A DNA stretch of 9,560 nucleotides, taken from positions 1 to 9,560 of the forward strand of contig NZ_JZWV01000563.1 of the NCBI RefSeq assembly GCF_000966975.1. The letters run 5' to 3'. Position numbers and translations under genes: made by a program. Positions 1 through 6,193 of the stretch are shown here, in pieces. The notes under the pieces are model-generated. The model was not told the DNA's origin, ran no database searches, and saw nothing but the letters and a program-made list of their open reading frames with translations. Positions within the stretch are counted from its first letter, which is position 1; each line of letters opens with the position of its first letter. This DNA comes from Streptomyces katrae. Its GTDB lineage: Bacteria > Actinomycetota > Actinomycetes > Streptomycetales > Streptomycetaceae.

Positions 1-756
1 GTCCTCCACCGACACCGACTTGGCATCCCGCTCCGCGACCACCGGCCGGTCGTCCAGGCCCAGCGCCATCCGGTACAGGCCGACCCCGTGCGCCCGGCCC
101 ACCATCCGGACCAGCTCGTCCTCCCCGGCCTCGGCCAGCTCCCCCACGGTGGTGATCCCGGCCCGGCGCAGGTGCTCCCCGGTGGCCGGGCCCACCCCGG
201 GCAGGGTCCGCACCGACATCGGGGCGAGCAGCTCGCGCTCGGTCCCCGGCTCGATCAGCAGCAGCCCGTCCGGCTTGGCCTCCTCCGAGGCCACCTTGGC
301 CAGCATCTTCGATCCGGCCAGGCCCACCGAGCCGCTGAGCCCCGTCGCGGCCGTGATGTCGGCCCGCAGCCGCTCCCCCGTGGCCCGGGCGCTCGCGGAG
401 TCGAAGGCCGTCCCGCCCGCCTCCAGGTCCACGAAGGCCTCGTCCAGGCTGAGGGGCTCCACCAGCGGCGACAGCTCGCGCAGCAGGCCCATGACGACCT
501 CGCTGACCTCGCGGTAGAGGGTGAAGCGGGGGATCAGGTAGGCGCCGTTGGGACACAGCCGGCGGGCCTGGGCCGTCGGCATCGCCGAGTGCACCCCGAA
601 GCGCCTGGCCTCGTAGGAGGCGGTGGCCACCACACCGCGCGGGCCGAGCCCGCCCACGATCACGGCCTTCCCGCGCAGACTGGGCTTCGACGCCTGCTCC
701 ACGGAGGCGTAGAAGGCGTCCATGTCCAGATGCAGGATGGTCGGCGCGGTTCTCAC
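1..756 (-). CDS. dinB: DNA polymerase IV (Y-family), 3' end beyond window
   Basis: Y-family translesion polymerase; 252 codons are visible and the C-terminal little-finger region lies off the left edge. Seen: the N-terminal catalytic block [13 protein letters not shown] (metal ligand Asp11), the second catalytic block [11 protein letters not shown] (Asp105, Glu106), a fingers region with [17 protein letters not shown], and the thumb helix-hairpin-helix around residues 183-200 ([19 protein letters not shown]). The steric-gate position, Phe13 in E. coli DinB, is Tyr16 here. I chose the GTG at 756 because it sits just ahead of the conserved first strand; an in-frame GTG at 780 is possible, and neither has a strong Shine-Dalgarno. 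The gene lies 90 bp below the second MerR gene, with no obvious promoter between, so it may be co-transcribed. I saw no GAAC-N4-GTTC LexA-type box upstream. The polymerase IV call is firm. Confidence 0.95.
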   Translation of the reverse strand, partial: MRTAPTILHLDMDAFYASVEQASKPSLRGKAVIVGGLGPRGVVATASYEARRFGVHSAMPTAQARRLCPNGAYLIPRFTLYREVSEVVMGLLRELSPLVEPLSLDEAFVDLEAGGTAFDSASARATGERLRADITAATGLSGSVGLAGSKMLAKVASEEAKPDGLLLIEPGTERELLAPMSVRTLPGVGPATGEHLRRAGITTVGELAEAGEDELVRMVGRAHGVGLYRMALGLDDRPVVAERDAKSVSVED

Positions 757-846
757 AGCACCGATGCTGCCGCATGCCACTGACAAGGCGGTGATCCGGC
801 GTGGCCGCACCCGGCAGGCGTACCCGCCGCGCCGTCGGCTGCGGCG

Positions 847-1485
847 TCAGCCGGCCCGGTTCCGGCGTGCCGCCAGCTCGTCGGCCGGGTTGTGGCCCAC
901 CACGGTCTCCCCGGTGTCGACGCGCTCCCCGTGCAGCTGCGACAGCGCGTTCTCGACGTCCCGCCAGACCACGCCCACCGCGATGCCGAACACGCCCTGG
1001 CCGCCCTGGAGCAGGCTCACGACCTGGTCGGGGGAGGTGCACTCGTACACGGTCGCGCCGTCGCTCATCAGCGTCATGCGCTCCAGGTCCGAGAAGCCCC
1101 GGCCGCGCAGGTGCTGGACGGCGGTGCGGATGTTCTGCAGGGCCACCCCGGTGTCCAGGAAGCGCTTCACGATCTTGAGGACGACGACGTCCCGGAAGCT
1201 GTACAGCCGCTGGGTGCCGGACCCGTAGGCGGGCCGCACGCTGGGCTCCACCAGCCCGGTGCGCGCCCAGTAGTCCAGCTGCCGGTACGTGATCCCGGCG
1301 GCGGCGCACGCCGTCGGCCCGCGGTAGCCGACCTGCTCGGGGGCCGGGGCCTCGTTCACCGGTCCGACCGGTTTCGACGCCGGCTGACGGTGCGCGGAAC
1401 CCGCCCCGCCCCCGAGGAGCGGGGACGGTCCACCGTCACTCCGTACGGGGACTCCCCCGGTCGTACCGTCGCCCGTGATCCTCAC
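847..1485 (-). CDS. MerR-family transcriptional regulator (second MerR of the FHA-ftsR block)
   Basis: 212-residue putative DNA-binding regulator. Residues 1-50 are a Gly/Pro/Ser-rich, probably disordered leader. The MerR winged helix-turn-helix follows at about 52-125: YRGPTACAAAGITYRQLDYW is the recognition unit, and YGSGTQRLYSFRDVVVLKIV gives the wing and next helix. The remaining ~85 residues are helical with no Cys-rich metal site, so this is not a classic metal sensor. Start: GTG at 1485 has GGAGGG at 1491-1496 with a 5-nt spacer; longer upstream readings run through the promoter and are rejected. It has its own promoter (1517-1545) giving a short leader of about 25 nt, with palindromes just upstream that may be its operator. 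Position after the DUF151 gene matches M. tuberculosis Rv1830 and C. glutamicum cg1633 (recalled, not checked). Target genes unknown. Confidence 0.93.
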   Translation of the reverse strand: MRITGDGTTGGVPVRSDGGPSPLLGGGAGSAHRQPASKPVGPVNEAPAPEQVGYRGPTACAAAGITYRQLDYWARTGLVEPSVRPAYGSGTQRLYSFRDVVVLKIVKRFLDTGVALQNIRTAVQHLRGRGFSDLERMTLMSDGATVYECTSPDQVVSLLQGGQGVFGIAVGVVWRDVENALSQLHGERVDTGETVVGHNPADELAARRNRAG

Positions 1486-1490
1486 GCCGA

Positions 1491-1496
1491 CCCTCC
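1491..1496 (-). promoter_or_regulatory. Ribosome-binding site deciding the MerR start
   Basis: GGAGGG on the minus strand, 5 nt before the GTG at 1485. It fixes the start there; the open frame continues upstream for another 60 codons but crosses the -10 and -35 elements. Confidence 0.75.
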
Positions 1497-1516
1497 GTCC
1501 TTGACCTGCCACCTCG

Positions 1517-1545
1517 AAGGTAGGCAGTGACCAGGGGTGCGTCAA
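1517..1545 (-). promoter_or_regulatory. Sigma-70 (HrdB-like) promoter for the second MerR gene
   Basis: On the minus strand, TTGACG (1545-1540) and TACCTT (1522-1517) are separated by exactly 17 bp. Both fit the Streptomyces housekeeping consensus TTGACN / TAnnnT. Predicted transcription starts near 1510, some 25 nt before the GTG start. This is the best-looking promoter in the window. Confidence 0.7.
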
Positions 1546-1554
1546 CGATCGCCA

Positions 1555-1580
1555 CACTCGGCACGCCGAGTGATAATCAC
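1555..1580. promoter_or_regulatory. Two adjoining palindromes, putative operator
   Basis: CACTCGGC-AC-GCCGAGTG (1555-1572, 8-bp arms) abuts and overlaps GTGAT-A-ATCAC (1570-1580, 5-bp arms). The cluster starts 10 bp upstream of the -35 of the MerR promoter, a place typical of activator or autoregulatory sites. The stretch AGTGA-TAA-TCACC (1569-1581) also resembles the AGTGA-(n)-TCACC description of BldD sites. Which protein binds is inference. Confidence 0.45.
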
Positions 1581-1591
1581 CCTGAGAGTGG

Positions 1592-1616
1592 TTTCCCGTA
1601 CCCCATCGCCGGGAAA
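1592..1616 (-). terminator. Weak hairpin after the DUF151 gene
   Basis: Arms TTTCCCG (1592-1598) and CGGGAAA (1610-1616) form a 7-bp stem with an 11-nt loop, 65 nt beyond the DUF151 stop codon. There is no U-run, so termination is only a possibility; it also lies just upstream of the operator-like palindromes. Confidence 0.25.
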
Positions 1617-1681
1617 GGCTACTCGAATGGGCTGAAGGTGCCGGGTGGGGCGACGCGGCCCTCACCGCGCGGGCTCCGGCC

Positions 1682-2155
1682 CTACTGCGGGCCCGTGCCG
1701 AAGTCCTCGGGAGAGATCTGGTCGAGGAACTCGCGGAACTTCTCCACCTCGTCCTCCTGCTCGTCGGGAATGGCGATTCCGGCGTCGTCCAGCACGCCGT
1801 CGCTGCCGTAGATCGGCGTCCCCGTCCGCAGGGCCAGCGCTATGGCGTCGGAAGGCCGCGCGCTCACCTCCACTCCACTGGCGAAGACCAGCTCGGCATA
1901 GAAGACGCCCTCCCGCAGATCCGTGATCCGGACCTCGGTCAGCTCCTCGCCGACCGCCTCCAGCACGTCCTTGAAGAGGTCGTGCGTCAGCGGCCTGGCA
2001 GGGGCCATCCCCTGCTGCGCGAAGGCAATGGCGGTCGCCTCCCCAGGACCGATCCAGATGGGGAGGTACCGGTCGCCTCCCACTTCACGCAGGAGCACGA
2101 TCGGCTGGTTGGAGGGCATTTCCACCCGGACACCCACAACGTCGAGCTCGTTCAC
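1682..2155 (-). CDS. DUF151 / bifunctional nuclease-domain protein
   Basis: 157-residue soluble protein of the DUF151 (BFN) family. The family name comes from plant proteins with reported DNase/RNase activity; the bacterial role is not settled, so nuclease activity here is inherited annotation rather than something I can see. Visible family blocks: the first strand LDVVGVRVEMPSNQPIVLLRE (residues 4-24), YLPIWIGPGEATAIAFA (30-46), RPLTHDL (54-60) and VSARPSDAIALALR (97-110), followed by an acidic C-terminal helix (131-146). Start is the GTG at 2155, chosen because the first conserved strand begins almost at once; AGGG about 8 nt upstream is a modest ribosome-binding site. It lies 63 bp after the ftsR stop. 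The same neighbour is found between the two MerR genes in mycobacteria and corynebacteria, which suggests a linked but unknown role. Confidence 0.93.
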   Translation of the reverse strand: MNELDVVGVRVEMPSNQPIVLLREVGGDRYLPIWIGPGEATAIAFAQQGMAPARPLTHDLFKDVLEAVGEELTEVRITDLREGVFYAELVFASGVEVSARPSDAIALALRTGTPIYGSDGVLDDAGIAIPDEQEDEVEKFREFLDQISPEDFGTGPQ

Positions 2156-2218
2156 ACAGCAACCCTAGGACCTGCCCGGCCGGTTTGGGTAGTCGGGGCC
2201 CGGTCGCGCCGTCGCCGT

Positions 2219-3012
2219 TCAGTGCAACCGCACCCCGAGGGCGCTCTGCACGAAGGCCTCGTGGAGCCTCACGGAGAGCCCCGCGAGCTCCTTCATCGTG
2301 GCCTCCGCATGTGCCCTGGTCTGCGGGTTGCGGTGGCGGCGCAGCGGGGCGACCACCTGTTCCACCAGGCCTGCCTCCCGGTCGGCCGCCGCCTTCATGG
2401 TCCGCAGGTGGCGCGGTTCGAGTCCGAAGCGGCCGAGATCGGCGATCAAGCGGGCCACGGCCACCGCCTCGGCGTCGAAACCGCCGCCGGGCTCCTCCGC
2501 GAGGAGCCCGTACGAGTCCCACTCGGCCCGTACGACTCCCACTCGGCGAGCTGTGCCTCGTCCACCTCGGCGGCGGCGATCAGCTCGGCCCGCCCGACCC
2601 GGGCCGCGGCCGGCGGCTCACCGCCCGCCTCACCGGACCCGCCGCCGCGCGCGGCGCCCTCCACGGACTCCCCGTGCGCGGCCGGGGCCGGAATCCGGAC
2701 CTGCTCGCCCCGGTCCAGCGCGTCGAGCTGCTCGCGGATCACCTTCAGCGGCAGGTAGTGGTCCCGCTGGAGGCGCAGGATCCGCGCCAGCCGCTCCACG
2801 TCGCCGGTGCTGAACTTGCGGTATCCGGACGGTGTGCGCCGGGGCTCCACGAGCCCCTCGGCCTCCAGGAACCGGATCTTCGAGATCGTGACTTCGGGGA
2901 ACTCGTCACGCAGCAGGTTGAGCACCGTGCCGATGCTCACCAGCTGCCCGGCCGAGCCGGCGGTGCCGGCGGCGCCCTTCTTCGGGGCGCCGCCGGTCGG
3001 GGTGCGCAGCAT
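2219..3012 (-). pseudogene. ftsR: FtsR-type MerR regulator, split by a 20-bp tandem duplication
   Basis: Homologue of the MerR-type regulator that in C. glutamicum (FtsR) activates ftsZ; the M. tuberculosis equivalent is Rv1828. From the ATG at 3012, with GGAGGG and AAGG upstream, the frame codes a Gly/Ala-rich leader, a MerR DNA-binding region at residues 24-102 ([51 protein letters not shown]) and a Gly/Ala linker. It stays on track through AEWESYG (residue 162), then enters 26 unrelated residues and stops near 2446. The expected C-terminal domain ([53 protein letters not shown]) continues in another frame to the TGA at 2219. The shift coincides with the tandem repeat at 2505-2544. Dropping one 20-nt copy gives one frame of 257 residues plus stop. 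The N-terminal fragment could still bind DNA. Sequence error cannot be excluded. Confidence 0.85.
2505..2544. repeat. 20-bp imperfect tandem duplication inside ftsR
   Basis: Two adjacent 20-bp copies on the plus strand: agcccgtacgagtcccactc (2505-2524) and ggcccgtacgactcccactc (2525-2544), 18 of 20 bases identical. Twenty is not a multiple of three, so the second copy shifts the reading frame. Each copy would encode EWESYG or EWDSYG when read in the correct frame. Confidence 0.95.
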
Positions 3013-3054
3013 GGGACCTTCCCTCCGGAGGTCCCCCCGGAGGATCTCCGGGGG
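3013..3054 (-). promoter_or_regulatory. Competing hairpins between the FHA gene and ftsR
   Basis: Hairpin A has arms CCCCCGGAG (3034-3042) and CTCCGGGGG (3046-3054), a 9-bp perfect stem with a 3-nt loop, 6 nt after the FHA stop codon. Hairpin B has arms GGGACCT (3013-3019) and AGGTCCC (3029-3035) and encloses the ftsR Shine-Dalgarno, which also lies in the perfect palindrome CCTCCGGAGG (3022-3031). A and B share bases 3034-3035, so the full forms exclude each other. There is no U-run. Could attenuate translation or partly end transcription; function is inferred. Confidence 0.4.
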
Positions 3055-3060
3055 TGGGGG

Positions 3061-3840
3061 TCAGACGCCCCGCAGGCTGGCGTAGAAGACCAGCCGGTAC
3101 TTGCCGATCTGCACCTCGTCGCCGTTGTGCAGGGCGACCGAGTCGATCGGCTCGCGGTTCACGTACGTGCCGTTGAGGCTGCCCACGTCGGCGACGGTGA
3201 AGCCGCCCTCCGGGCCCCGGCGGAACTCGACATGCAGCCGGGAGACGGTGACGTCGTCCAGGAAGATGTCGCTCTGCGGGTGCCGGCCCGCCGTGGTCAG
3301 CTCGCCGTCCAGCAGGAAGCGGCTGCCCGAGTTGGGGCCGCGCCGCACGATCAGCAGGGCGGAACCGGGCGGCAGTGCCTCCACCGCCGCCTGGGCCTCG
3401 GGCGAGAGCGAGGGCGAGACGTGCTGTCCGGTCGCCTCGGCCTCGTAGGCCTCAAGACCCGAGATCGAGATGGTGGACGTGGTCTCCGAGGCGCGCTCGG
3501 GCGTCAGGCCCGGACGCAGCGGCGCCCCGCAGTTGGAGCAGAAACGGCTCGCCGCGTCGCTGCGGTGCCCGCACCTGCCGCACGTCTGCCCCGCGGAGGC
3601 ACTGGTGGCGTACGGGTCGGGGGCGTAGCCCCCACCCGCGTTCGGGGCTGCCTGGTCCCCGGAACCTATGCGCCCCGCAGCCGCGGGACCGCCGGCCGAC
3701 GGACCCTGCGCGCCGCCCACCTCGTCACGGAAGAGCGGGCGGTCGCCCTGGCCCTCTCCGTCGCCGTGCCCCGCACGGTGACGTGCCGAACCGCTTTCCT
3801 CGCGGTTCTTCTTGCCGAACAACTTCTCAAACAACTTCAC
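3061..3840 (-). CDS. garA: GarA/OdhI-type FHA protein with N-terminal zinc ribbon
   Basis: 259 residues. In mycobacteria and corynebacteria this family, when unphosphorylated, binds and inhibits 2-oxoglutarate dehydrogenase and other glutamate-node enzymes; PknB or PknG phosphorylation of a Thr pair switches it off. Seen: a basic amphipathic N-terminus (VKLFEKLFGKK), a Gly/Ala-rich disordered part, a zinc ribbon with CxxC pairs at Cys87/90 and Cys101/104, the phospho-acceptor motif ETTS at 119-122, and the FHA domain at about 163-255 with GRHPQSDIFLDD, TVSRLH and DVGSLNGTYVN. M. tuberculosis GarA (162 residues) and C. glutamicum OdhI (143) lack the ribbon, so the extra ~100 N-terminal residues are notable. 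Start: GTG at 3840 with AAGGGGA 7 nt upstream (3848-3854); the open frame continues upstream only over the neighbour's coding region. It is followed after 48 bp by ftsR, as in related genera. Confidence 0.93.
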   Translation of the reverse strand: MKLFEKLFGKKNREESGSARHRAGHGDGEGQGDRPLFRDEVGGAQGPSAGGPAAAGRIGSGDQAAPNAGGGYAPDPYATSASAGQTCGRCGHRSDAASRFCSNCGAPLRPGLTPERASETTSTISISGLEAYEAEATGQHVSPSLSPEAQAAVEALPPGSALLIVRRGPNSGSRFLLDGELTTAGRHPQSDIFLDDVTVSRLHVEFRRGPEGGFTVADVGSLNGTYVNREPIDSVALHNGDEVQIGKYRLVFYASLRGV

Positions 3841-3847
3841 GGGCGAT

Positions 3848-3854
3848 TCCCCTT
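3848..3854 (-). promoter_or_regulatory. Ribosome-binding site deciding the FHA start
   Basis: AAGGGGA on the minus strand, 7 nt before the GTG at 3840. It supports that start over in-frame upstream codons that overlap the DUF881 gene in another frame. Confidence 0.7.
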
Positions 3855-3956
3855 GACCGAAACAGACCCGCCCGTGGGGCAGGACGAACTCCGCATACAC
3901 ACACCTGCCGACCCGGACATCCTGACAACGTCCGTAACCACCAGACAGTTTCCACC

Positions 3957-3978
3957 ACGCACCGCGACTTCGGTGCGT
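3957..3978 (-). terminator. Hairpin after the second DUF881 gene
   Basis: Arms ACGCACCG (3957-3964) and CGGTGCGT (3971-3978) form a perfect 8-bp stem with a 6-nt loop, about 53 nt past the DUF881 stop codon. There is no U-run, as is common for Streptomyces terminators. It may end the DUF881-sbp-DUF881 transcript or sit in the leader of the FHA gene. Confidence 0.4.
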
Positions 3979-4030
3979 CGACCCCCCGCAGGCGTCAGCC
4001 CGCGTGGGACCGTCCTCGCGCCGCCCCGTC

Positions 4031-4873
4031 TCACGGCGATGACGACCGAGCGTAGTCAGGCTGCTTCGCAGCCCGCAAGGCATCCACAACGATCTTCGCC
4101 GACCGTGTGACGGCGACCGTGGCCTGTTCCTTCTCCATGGTCTGCACGACACCGCCCGGGATGTTGAGCGCCGGCTCCAGATCCTGCGGTTTGCCGATCA
4201 CCCTGAACTCATAGGCCTGTGTGATCTTCTTACCGTCGATCGCGACCCCGCCGCCCTCGTCCGAGAAGTACGAGCCCGCCACCACGCGCACGCCGTTGAT
4301 CTGGATCGCCTCGGCCCCGGCCGCCCGCAGCTCCTGGAGGGTGTCCAGCAGCTGGTCGGAACGCACCTGGCCCTTGGCGTCGGTGATCCTCAGTGTGATG
4401 CCGGGGCCCTGTGCGGCCACGGTACCGGCCAGGATGCCCAGTTGGCGCTCCCGCTCGAGCGTCTGCTTGCGGGCCTCCTCGGCCTGGTTGGAGCTGCTCT
4501 GCAGCTCCTTGCGCTGGTCGTCCAGCTTCTGCTTCTCGTCCTCCAGGCGCTTGGTCCGCCCGTCCAGCTCGTCGAGGATCCGTACGAGGTCCTCCTGCCG
4601 GGCACCGCGCAGCGGCGCGCTGGAGTCGCTGTTGGAGCGCACCTGGATGGCCAGGCCGAGTCCCAGGACGAAGAGCAGCAGCGCGACGATCAGTTGGGCC
4701 CGGCTGAACCTCGGCGGCCACAGCCCGGCCGCCAGGCGCTGCCGGCCCGTCTGCTCCGGCTCCGGTTCCGGCCGCACGGCACCGGGAAGGGGCGCGTCCG
4801 GGCGCGGAGCCCCCGCGTCCTTCGGCTCCGGCTCCGCTCCCGGGTCCCCCTGCGGGACGTTGTCGCCACTCAT
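4031..4873 (-). CDS. DUF881 membrane-anchored coiled-coil protein (second copy)
   Basis: 280 residues. A Pro/Glu/Asp-rich cytoplasmic tail (1-55) is followed by one membrane segment near 59-77 (LIVALLLFVLGLGLAIQV), a charged coiled coil (about 93-148, rich in Glu, Lys, Gln) and the DUF881 domain (about 150-270), with the family block GAEAIQINGVRVVAGSYF and, later, AYEFRVIGKP. Topology predicts the coiled coil and DUF881 domain outside the membrane. Bacillus relatives (YlxW type) sit beside ylxX/sbp in the division and cell-wall cluster, so a role in division or envelope assembly is likely but unproven. The ATG at 4873 lies 5 bp after the sbp stop codon, and GAGG sits in that junction, so coupled translation is probable. 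It is paralogous to the copy at 5208-6113. Confidence 0.92.
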   Translation of the reverse strand: MSGDNVPQGDPGAEPEPKDAGAPRPDAPLPGAVRPEPEPEQTGRQRLAAGLWPPRFSRAQLIVALLLFVLGLGLAIQVRSNSDSSAPLRGARQEDLVRILDELDGRTKRLEDEKQKLDDQRKELQSSSNQAEEARKQTLERERQLGILAGTVAAQGPGITLRITDAKGQVRSDQLLDTLQELRAAGAEAIQINGVRVVAGSYFSDEGGGVAIDGKKITQAYEFRVIGKPQDLEPALNIPGGVVQTMEKEQATVAVTRSAKIVVDALRAAKQPDYARSSSP

Positions 4874-4878
4874 CGGCC

Positions 4879-5211
4879 TCACGCCCGGAAGACGTGCCGG
4901 CGGATGGCCGCCGCGTTGGAGAAGATCCGGATGCCGAGGACGACGACCACACCGGTCGACAGCTGCGAGCCGACGCCCAGCTTGTCGCCGAGGAAGACGA
5001 TCAGCGCGGCGACGACCACGTTCGACAGGAACGACACCACGAAGACCTTGTCCACGAAGATGCCGTCCAGCATGGCGCGCAGACCTCCGAACACCGCGTC
5101 CAGGGCCGCCACCACGGCGATCGGCAGATAAGGCTCCACCACGGCCGGCACTTCGGGGCGGACGAGAAGTCCGACCACCACTCCCGCCAGGAGGCCCAGT
5201 ACCGCGATCAC
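4879..5211 (-). CDS. sbp: Small basic protein, DUF1290 family
   Basis: 110-residue integral membrane protein of the small basic protein (Sbp/YlxX, DUF1290) family. Hydrophobic stretches at about 1-17, 28-48, 56-78 and 84-103 predict three or four membrane segments; the tail RRHVFRA is basic. Family-like blocks are YLPIAVVAALDAVFGGLRA, DKVFVVSFLSNVVVAALIVF and GIRIFSN. The GTG start at 5211 overlaps the TGA of the upstream DUF881 gene by four bases (GTGA), a sign of translational coupling. Being flanked on both sides by DUF881 genes is the arrangement known from mycobacteria (Rv1823-Rv1825). In Bacillus the homologue lies in the division cluster. No enzymatic motif is visible; a scaffold role with the DUF881 pair is my inference. 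Confidence 0.93.
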   Translation of the reverse strand: MIAVLGLLAGVVVGLLVRPEVPAVVEPYLPIAVVAALDAVFGGLRAMLDGIFVDKVFVVSFLSNVVVAALIVFLGDKLGVGSQLSTGVVVVLGIRIFSNAAAIRRHVFRA

Positions 5212-6113
5212 GACGCACCCTTCTTCGGCTCTTCTGCAGTAGCCGTCCGCACGGTCAGGCTCGACGCGGCCGGCAGTTTCGCCTCGTCCACCGGGGACAG
5301 GCTGTAGCGGATCCCGTAGCTCTCCTGCAGCACGTGCAGGTACTGCCCGTCCACGGAGTCCTGGAACGCGGTGCCGAGCCGCTTCTTGTCCCCGATGGCG
5401 AGGACCTCGTACGGCGGCACCAGTGGCCTGTTGTCGACCAGTATCGCGTCACCTGCGGCCCGGATCGCCGACAGCGCCGTCAGCCTCTGCCCGTTGATCG
5501 AGACGGCCTCCGCCCCGGACTGCCAGAGCCCGTTGACGATGCGCTGCATGTCCCGGTCCCGCACCCGGCCGGTGTCGGAGAACCCGGCGCTCTCGCGCGG
5601 ACCGCCTCCGCCGCCCGACGAGGACCCCTTGGCATCGTCCACCACAAGCTTGACGCCAGGACCGTGCACCTCGGTTGCACCCGACAGCAACGCCACCAGC
5701 TGCGCCTGCCGGCCGCCCTGCTGCTTCAGCGCCTCGCGCTGGCGGTCCGCCACGTCGGTCCGCAGCCGCTCGATGTCCCGCTCCAGGGTGTCCGCGTGCC
5801 GGTCGGCCCGCTCCACCCGGTCGATCAGCTCCTGGCGCTCCTTGGCCAGCACGGGCGCCGTCGCCCGCGCCTGCGCCGCACCCAGCGTGACGACGAGGGC
5901 GGCGAGCACGAGCCCGGCGGCGAGCGCCAGCTTGGCCTTGAGGGTGCGCGGCAGCCCCGCCGTACCCTCCGCCTCGCGCCGCGCCGAGGCTTCCGCATAG
6001 CCCTCGTCGAGGCTGTGGTCCATCACGTGGGTCAGCAGCGACATGGACGCGTCCGGGCGCGCCGGCGGTGTGGCCGGACTCCGGTTGGTGGGCGGCTGCG
6101 GCATGCCGCACAT
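5208..6113 (-). CDS. DUF881 membrane-anchored coiled-coil protein (first copy)
   Basis: 301 residues from the ATG at 6113. A Pro-rich cytoplasmic tail is followed by one membrane segment (about 62-80, LALAAGLVLAALVVTLGAA), a long charged coiled coil (about 88-132) and the DUF881 domain (about 140-285), with GPGVKLVVDDAKG, GAEAVSINGQRLTALSAI and PPYEVLAIGD. A Ser/Gly run (164-171) and adjoining loop are absent from the second copy. The shared GAEAxxINGxR block shows the two copies are paralogues. Start is uncertain: ATG at 6104 (MPQPP) is equally plausible and ATG at 6044 (MSLLTHV) possible; none has a strong ribosome-binding site. It overlaps sbp by four bases. Likely works with Sbp and the second DUF881 protein at the membrane; molecular function unknown. 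Confidence 0.9.
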   Translation of the reverse strand: MCGMPQPPTNRSPATPPARPDASMSLLTHVMDHSLDEGYAEASARREAEGTAGLPRTLKAKLALAAGLVLAALVVTLGAAQARATAPVLAKERQELIDRVERADRHADTLERDIERLRTDVADRQREALKQQGGRQAQLVALLSGATEVHGPGVKLVVDDAKGSSSGGGGGPRESAGFSDTGRVRDRDMQRIVNGLWQSGAEAVSINGQRLTALSAIRAAGDAILVDNRPLVPPYEVLAIGDKKRLGTAFQDSVDGQYLHVLQESYGIRYSLSPVDEAKLPAASSLTVRTATAEEPKKGAS

Positions 6114-6152
6114 CGTCGCACGTCGGCGCCGCCCACACCCAATGCGGCCTTC

Positions 6153-6193
6153 CGGCGGGCCGGGCCGGGTGACTGCCCGCTCCCGGCCCGCCG
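6153..6193 (-). terminator. Strong GC hairpin after the nucleotidyltransferase gene
   Basis: Arms CGGCGGGCCGGG (6153-6164) and CCCGGCCCGCCG (6182-6193) form a perfect 12-bp stem with a 17-nt loop, lying 44 nt beyond the stop codon at 6237. There is no U-run; a stem this stable is typical of U-less actinomycete terminators. It separates the sugar-nucleotide gene from the DUF881 operon, though read-through is possible. Confidence 0.5.

Noticed and set aside
757..846. LexA box or promoter in front of dinB
   Set aside because: No GAAC-N4-GTTC palindrome and no paired -35/-10 was found.
1486..1665. Upstream in-frame extension of the second MerR gene
   Set aside because: It runs through the -10, -35 and palindromes; GGAGGG 5 nt before the GTG at 1485 gives the better start.
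2219..2542. Separate 107-codon gene for the C-terminal part of FtsR
   Set aside because: Its only early start, GTG at 2542, lies inside the duplicated unit and has no ribosome-binding site. The sequence is the displaced end of ftsR, not an independent gene.
2485..2544. Ribosome hopping between identical codons to bypass the duplication
   Set aside because: Formally possible because the same codons recur 20 nt apart, but no supporting take-off signal is visible and simpler explanations suffice.
3899..3928. Housekeeping promoter TTGTCA before the FHA gene
   Set aside because: No acceptable -10 at 16-19 bp; the nearest candidate TGTATG is 23 bp away.
2185..4110. Plus-strand open frame of 641 codons
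   Set aside because: Antisense shadow of the ftsR, FHA and intergenic regions; low-complexity composition and no convincing start.
3841..4152. Upstream in-frame extension of the FHA gene
   Set aside because: It would overlap the end of the DUF881 gene in another frame, and the GTG at 3840 has a clear ribosome-binding site and the family-like start.
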